NCBI GenBank assembly: GCA_014728565.1
Contig: WJLK01000005.1
Span: 1-33,878 of the forward strand
Direction: 5' to 3'
Origin: Candidatus Pacearchaeota archaeon
GTDB taxonomy: Archaea; Nanobdellota; Nanobdellia; Pacearchaeales; GW2011-AR1
DNA length: 33,878 bases
Below the pieces are notes generated by a model. The model searched no databases and was not told the DNA's origin. It saw only the letters and a program-made list of their open reading frames with translations. This document shows positions 30,260 to 33,878 of the stretch, one piece after another. Positions within the stretch are counted from its first letter, which is position 1, and the number at the start of each line of letters is the position of its first letter. The position numbers and the translations under genes were made by a program.

Positions 30260-31743
30260 TTTTTCTTATCCTCAGGTTTCATAAAAGGAAATAAAATTAC
30301 ATCCTTTATACTGTCCTGACCAGTAAGCAACATAACCATTCTATCAATTCCTAATCCAAGGCCTCCTGTTGGAGGCATTCCAATCTCAATTGCATTTATA
30401 AAATCTTCATCAAGAGGATTTGCTTCTTCATCTCCTTTAGAAAGCATTTTTTGTTGTTCATCTAATAACTCTCTCTGTACAACAGGATCATTTAATTCAG
30501 TATAAGCATTTCCTAGTTCAGCACCCATGCAAAAAGGTTCAAATCTTTCAATTATTCTGCATAATTTATCCTCTCTATGAGTCTTACATAGAGGAGTAGT
30601 TACAAGAGGATGGTCAAGAATAAAAGTTGGTTGTTCTATTTTTTCCTCACAAAAATGCTCAAAAATCGCCTGCATATTCCAGCCCCAGCAGTCCTCTTTT
30701 GTCTCAATTCTGTTTTTCTTTACAAATTCACTTATCTCTTTATCACTCATCTTGCTTATATCAATTCCAGCATATTTTTTTATAGCTTCTTCCATGGTCA
30801 TTCTCTTCCAGGGTCTCTTGAAATCAATTGTCTTTCCTCTGAATTTGATTTTAGTAGAACCATTTACTTTTTTAGCAACATACTCATAAATCTCCTCAAA
30901 CAAATCCATCATATCATTATAATCTGAATAAGCAAGATAGATTTCCATCATTGTGAATTCAGGATTATGCCACCTATCTATTCCCTCATTTCTAAAATTT
31001 CTTGATATTGTAAATACTCTTTCATAACCTCCTACAATCAGTCTCTTTAAATAAAGTTCTGGTGAAATTGCAAGAAACAAATCAATATCCAATGTATTTA
31101 AACGAGTTTTAAAAGGTTTTGCATTTGCACCCCCATATACTGTCTGTAAAAAAGGGGTCTCAACCTCCATTATATTTTTCATTTTCATAAATTCTCTTAT
31201 AGCATTTATTATCTCTGTTCTTTTAATAAAAACTTCTTTAACTTCTGGATTCATAATTAAATCAAGATATCTTTTTCTGTATTTTTCTTCTTCATCTTTT
31301 AGACCATGCCATTTTTCTGGCAAAGGCCGGATTGATTTTGAAAGTATTTCAAGATTACTAACCATAACTGAAATTTCTCCAGCTTTTGTTTTCATAACTG
31401 TTCCCTCTGCTCCTACAAAATCACCTGTATCAATAAATTTCTTAAATAATTCAAAACTTTCAAGAGTTTTGCCTTTTTTTTCAAAAATTAACTGGATGTT
31501 TCCTTTACTATCCTGAATAGTGGAAAAAATTAATTTTCCAAGATTTCTTTTTGTCATAACTCTCCCTGCAATTACTGCTTTGCTGTTTGTTCTCTCATCA
31601 TTTTTTAACTTGCTGAATTTTCTTTTAATATTTTCAGAAAAATCTTTCTGATTGAACTTATGAGGATAGGGATTTATTCCTAAGCCTATTAGCTCTTTTA
31701 ATTTTCTTTTTCTCTCTGAAATCATCTGTTCATAACGTCCCAT
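30256..31743 (-). CDS. lysS: Lysyl-tRNA synthetase, class II
   Basis: A 495-residue enzyme that charges tRNA-Lys. It has an N-terminal OB-fold anticodon-binding domain (about 50-150, with VIAGRVMTKRNLGKLIF) and a class II catalytic core: motif 1 region KRYLDLIMNPEV, motif 2 FRNEGIDRWHNPEF, the LGNAYTELNDP segment and motif 3 GLGLGIDRMVMLLTG near the C-terminus. Length and order match LysS. Many archaea use the unrelated class I LysRS, so class II here is of the bacterial/eukaryotic type, as often in DPANN. It starts 1 base after the acylphosphatase stop. Confidence 0.96.
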   Translation of the reverse strand: MGRYEQMISERKRKLKELIGLGINPYPHKFNQKDFSENIKRKFSKLKNDERTNSKAVIAGRVMTKRNLGKLIFSTIQDSKGNIQLIFEKKGKTLESFELFKKFIDTGDFVGAEGTVMKTKAGEISVMVSNLEILSKSIRPLPEKWHGLKDEEEKYRKRYLDLIMNPEVKEVFIKRTEIINAIREFMKMKNIMEVETPFLQTVYGGANAKPFKTRLNTLDIDLFLAISPELYLKRLIVGGYERVFTISRNFRNEGIDRWHNPEFTMMEIYLAYSDYNDMMDLFEEIYEYVAKKVNGSTKIKFRGKTIDFKRPWKRMTMEEAIKKYAGIDISKMSDKEISEFVKKNRIETKEDCWGWNMQAIFEHFCEEKIEQPTFILDHPLVTTPLCKTHREDKLCRIIERFEPFCMGAELGNAYTELNDPVVQRELLDEQQKMLSKGDEEANPLDEDFINAIEIGMPPTGGLGLGIDRMVMLLTGQDSIKDVILFPFMKPEDKKK

Positions 31744-31744
31744 T

Positions 31745-32017
31745 CTAAATATAGCTTATTTTAAAATCCTTAAATCCCTGATTTTTTAATTCTGAGAATT
31801 CAATTTCTTTTACACTTGCAAATTTTGGACCTTTTTCACATATCTTCAGGATTTCATTAACCCCCTCATCTTTGCCTTCAGCTACAACCTCTACTCTTCC
31901 ATCATCAAGATTTCTCACAAAACCCTTAATACTTAGCTTATCTGCATTTTCCTTTACAAACTGTCTGAAGGTAACTCCCTGCACATTTCCTGATATTTTT
32001 ATTTTTAGGGTTTTCAT
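31745..32017 (-). CDS. acyP: Acylphosphatase
   Basis: A 90-residue protein that hydrolyses acyl phosphates such as carbamoyl phosphate. The signature GNVQGVTFRQFV (active-site arginine) and GFVRNLDDGRVEVVAEG (active-site asparagine) are intact, and the length is typical. It lies between trmY and lysS, with 1 base to lysS and 53 bases after trmY, so it probably belongs to the same transcript as lysS. Confidence 0.93.
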   Translation of the reverse strand: MKTLKIKISGNVQGVTFRQFVKENADKLSIKGFVRNLDDGRVEVVAEGKDEGVNEILKICEKGPKFASVKEIEFSELKNQGFKDFKISYI

Positions 32018-32070
32018 TATTTTATAAATACATTTTCTGGTTTTTAATTCTTTTTATCAAGAAAAGAATA

Positions 32071-32652
32071 TTAACTTTCCTCCCTTAAATCCAATTCATT
32101 ATTAACTATAATAAATGCCTGAGATGCAAAATAAGTCTTTTTTCCTATGCTTATTTTATTAAAACCTTTGATTTCTTTTCTAGGCAAACCTTCATGATCT
32201 CCTATAACAAACACAGAATTTTCCAACTGAGAATTTTCTGATTCTCTGATGCTTCTGCCCTTTTTATCTAAAATCATTATTTCTCTGTTTTGTTCCTCAA
32301 GTTCTTTTGTTAGCTGAGAAAAACTTTTTTTCTCAATAAAACATCCTGGAAAAATCTCTTTTTTCTTATTTTCATTACACTTGTATAAAATTCTTTTAAT
32401 TAATCCAGCAATATCTTTCTTGCTTATTAGATTTTTATCTAGTTTATCTGAGATAAATTCCAGATGCCTGGGAGGACTAGGAGGACCATTGAATATTAAA
32501 TGTAAATTAACATTCTCTCGGAGTTTGTTTGATAAAAACAAACACTGTATAATAACATTGCAGACAATATCCATTCTTCCTGCTTTCATTAAATCTCTGA
32601 AATTTCCAGATGTTCTTGCTTTACTTGAATAATAAATAAATTCTCTTGCCAT
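32071..32652 (-). CDS. trmY: tRNA pseudouridine-54 N1-methyltransferase (TrmY)
   Basis: A 193-residue SPOUT-fold methyltransferase that converts pseudouridine 54 of archaeal tRNAs to N1-methylpseudouridine using S-adenosylmethionine. The N-terminal SSKARTSGNFRDL and AGRMDIVCNVI motifs are typical of TrmY, and FVIGDHEGLP plus the IGKKTYFASQAFIIVNNELD end form the knotted AdoMet site. Length is as expected. It begins 1 base after the xerA stop, so the two are one transcriptional unit; metK in the window makes its cofactor. Confidence 0.9.
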   Translation of the reverse strand: MAREFIYYSSKARTSGNFRDLMKAGRMDIVCNVIIQCLFLSNKLRENVNLHLIFNGPPSPPRHLEFISDKLDKNLISKKDIAGLIKRILYKCNENKKKEIFPGCFIEKKSFSQLTKELEEQNREIMILDKKGRSIRESENSQLENSVFVIGDHEGLPRKEIKGFNKISIGKKTYFASQAFIIVNNELDLREES

Positions 32653-32653
32653 G

Positions 32654-33460
32654 TTATATATTATCTAGTGGACTTTTAATATTTTTAATTGAAGCTTGGG
32701 ATATTTGTAAATATCTCTGGGTAGTTTTAATATCTGAATGACCTAATAGTTTTTGTATTATCTTAAGGTCAGTCCCCTGCTCTAATAAATGAGTTGCAAA
32801 AGAATGTCTTAGAGTATGAGGAGAGACTTTCTTTTTGATTTTAGCTTTTTTTGCTGCTAATTTGGCTATCTGCTGGATAGTTTTAATTGTTAACTTTCCT
32901 CCTCTTGATGATTGAAATAAAACATCCTCCTCTACTAATGATAAATAATTATATAGTTTTTCTTTTATAGATTCTGGAATCTTGACAAATCTGTCTTTTT
33001 TCCCTTTTGCAAGTCTTATGTGTATTAAATTTTCAGAAAAAAGTATATCCTGTTTTTTTAAATTAGTTACTTCACTAACTCTTAAACCACATCCATATAA
33101 TATTTTTAGTATTAATTTATGTTTCATATTTGTTAAAGAATTAATCATATTTTTGATTTCATCTTTTGTTAATATGTCTGGGATTGTTTTGTTTCTTTTT
33201 GGATGAGGAATATTAATTTTTTGATTTAAAATCTTATCAAAAAAGAAAGTAATGATACTGATGCTATGAGAAATTGTTGTTGGGCTTTTCTTAGACTCTA
33301 ATTGATTAAGAAGGTATTCCCTAGCTGTGTTTTCATTTATTCCTCTATTTTTAGAATAATTAAGAAATTTATTAGTCTCAAATAAATAAGATTTTATTGT
33401 TTTTTGTGAAAAATCCCTTAATTTTAGTTCTTCTTGGAGTTTTGATAATAAAGCATCCAT
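32654..33460 (-). CDS. xerA: Tyrosine recombinase, XerA/XerC-D type
   Basis: A 268-residue recombinase started at the ATG at 33460 (MDALLSKLQEELKL); a TTG 63 bases upstream would overlap the promoter and is rejected. It has an N-terminal SAM-like core-binding domain (about 1-85) and a catalytic domain with R127 (GCGLRVSEV), K152 (AKGKKDR), H215 and R218 (HTLRHSFATHLL), H241 (LLGHSD) and the nucleophile Y250 (TQRYLQ). This full set matches archaeal XerA, which resolves chromosome dimers at a dif site, and Xer-like integrases. A 30-bp near-palindrome with recombination-site layout lies 57 bases upstream (33517-33546). Neighbouring housekeeping genes favour the chromosomal role. Confidence 0.93.
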   Translation of the reverse strand: MDALLSKLQEELKLRDFSQKTIKSYLFETNKFLNYSKNRGINENTAREYLLNQLESKKSPTTISHSISIITFFFDKILNQKINIPHPKRNKTIPDILTKDEIKNMINSLTNMKHKLILKILYGCGLRVSEVTNLKKQDILFSENLIHIRLAKGKKDRFVKIPESIKEKLYNYLSLVEEDVLFQSSRGGKLTIKTIQQIAKLAAKKAKIKKKVSPHTLRHSFATHLLEQGTDLKIIQKLLGHSDIKTTQRYLQISQASIKNIKSPLDNI

Positions 33461-33480
33461 TATCTGCAAAAAGTAAAGGA

Positions 33481-33493
33481 TAATATAAAAAAC
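33481..33493 (-). promoter_or_regulatory. TATA box for xerA
   Basis: The - strand reads GTTTTTTATATTA, centred about 27 bases before the ATG at 33460. This fits a leaderless transcript and supports that start over the upstream TTG. Confidence 0.5.
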
Positions 33494-33516
33494 TTCTCTT
33501 TTTATATCTAATAGAG

Positions 33517-33546
33517 ACGGCAAACGAAATTTACTTCGTATGCCGT
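33517..33546. other. 30-bp near-palindrome, candidate dif-like recombination site or operator
   Basis: Two 12-bp arms, ACGGCAAACGAA and TTCGTATGCCGT, are inverted copies matching at 11 of 12 positions around a 6-bp centre, ATTTAC. A pair of 11-12 bp arms separated by 6 bp is the layout of Xer/dif sites. It lies in the divergent region between xerA and the next gene, so it cannot be a terminator for either. A binding site for a dimeric regulator is the alternative. Confidence 0.5.
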
Positions 33547-33587
33547 TATGTTAATTGCAATCTGCCTCTGCCCGCTGAAACAAAAAC

Positions 33588-33596
33588 TTTTAAATA
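33588..33596 (+). promoter_or_regulatory. TATA box for the partial membrane-protein gene
   Basis: TTTTAAATA is centred 26 bases before the ATG at 33618, again a leaderless arrangement. Confidence 0.5.
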
Positions 33597-33617
33597 ACAT
33601 AGAAATAATATAACACT

Positions 33618-33878
33618 ATGCTTCAAAAAATAGGTGATTTTTACAAGGAACATAAGATTTTGTCCAGTTTTCTTATCATATTTTTATTAACAATTATACT
33701 TTTACCTGTTGCGTGGTTTTATTTTCTTATTGTTTATAGTTATGTTTTAAGTATGTGGCTTTTAGCGCCAATTATTATTCTTTCATTGTTAATAACCATG
33801 TTTCTTATTAACTTGAATTTTTTCAAAACCTTTTTTCAAAAACATAAGATTCTTGCTGTTATTTCAGTGCCTGTTTTC
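33618..33878 (+). CDS. N-terminal part of a polytopic membrane protein (cut by window end)
   Basis: An ATG at 33618-33620 opens a frame that stays open for 87 codons to the window edge. It begins MLQKIGDFYKEHKILSSF and contains hydrophobic helices at about 18-38, 40-64 and again from 78. A repeat-like FYKEHKILSS / FFQKHKILAV pair (about 8-17 and 72-81) precedes helices, so the protein may be built of duplicated units. A TATA box is properly placed. The family cannot be told from the fragment. Confidence 0.6.
   Translation, partial: MLQKIGDFYKEHKILSSFLIIFLLTIILLPVAWFYFLIVYSYVLSMWLLAPIIILSLLITMFLINLNFFKTFFQKHKILAVISVPVF

Noticed and set aside
33461..33523. TTG start of xerA
   Set aside because: It would place the TATA box and part of the palindrome inside the gene; the ATG at 33460 matches the usual recombinase N-terminus.

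Overview
The window looks like chromosomal DNA of a DPANN-type archaeon, closest in style to Woesearchaeota or Pacearchaeota. The reasons are: archaeal information genes (PCNA, a PriS-type primase, a Hjc-type resolvase, a TrmY-type tRNA methyltransferase, an XerA-type recombinase); A+T-rich DNA; promoters made of a TATA-like box about 23-35 bases before the ATG with almost no Shine-Dalgarno sites; tightly packed genes with ATGA stop/start overlaps; and many secreted or membrane-anchored proteins of unknown function. Two enzymes, MetK and a class II LysRS, are of the type usual in bacteria, which is common in this part of the tree.

Layout. (1) 1-969, + strand: the end of a gene with an AKETS repeat tail, then a membrane-associated Zot/FtsK-like P-loop ATPase. 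(2) 986-2161, - strand: metK, convergent with the ATPase. (3) 2224-19673, - strand: a cluster of about 17.4 kb read from right to left. A small winged-helix protein leads it, followed by pilin-like (class III signal peptide-like) proteins, three giant cysteine-rich surface proteins, a large secreted protein with an HxxxH motif, and a Tat-exported protein. Four of the pilin-like proteins are paralogues, and two of the cysteine-rich proteins together equal the third, so the cluster grew by duplication and fission or fusion. (4) 19971-22388: pcna and a primase gene, divergent. The primase carries a PriL-like C-terminal domain. (5) 22434-25597, + strand: two secreted, single-span, cysteine-bearing proteins. 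(6) 25630-33460, - strand: a run of mostly housekeeping genes (xerA, trmY, acylphosphatase, lysS, an HD-domain hydrolase, a small histone-fold protein, a YjdF-like membrane protein, a PAC2 protein, a small membrane protein, hjc, an acidic membrane-anchored protein and a conserved unknown). (7) 33461-33878: a divergent promoter region with a 30-bp near-palindrome of 12+6+12 layout, then the start of a membrane protein cut by the window end.

The most novel part is region 3. My reading, an inference, is that it builds a disulfide-rich extracellular structure in which pilin-like subunits inserted by their N-terminal helix carry or anchor the large Ig-like/cysteine-rich proteins. No assembly ATPase, platform protein or prepilin peptidase is in the window, so the machinery would have to be encoded elsewhere. 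The Zot/FtsK-like ATPase at the left edge is a possible but unproven partner.

All calls come from reading the sequence by eye; no database search was possible. No rRNA, tRNA, CRISPR array or complete insertion sequence was seen.
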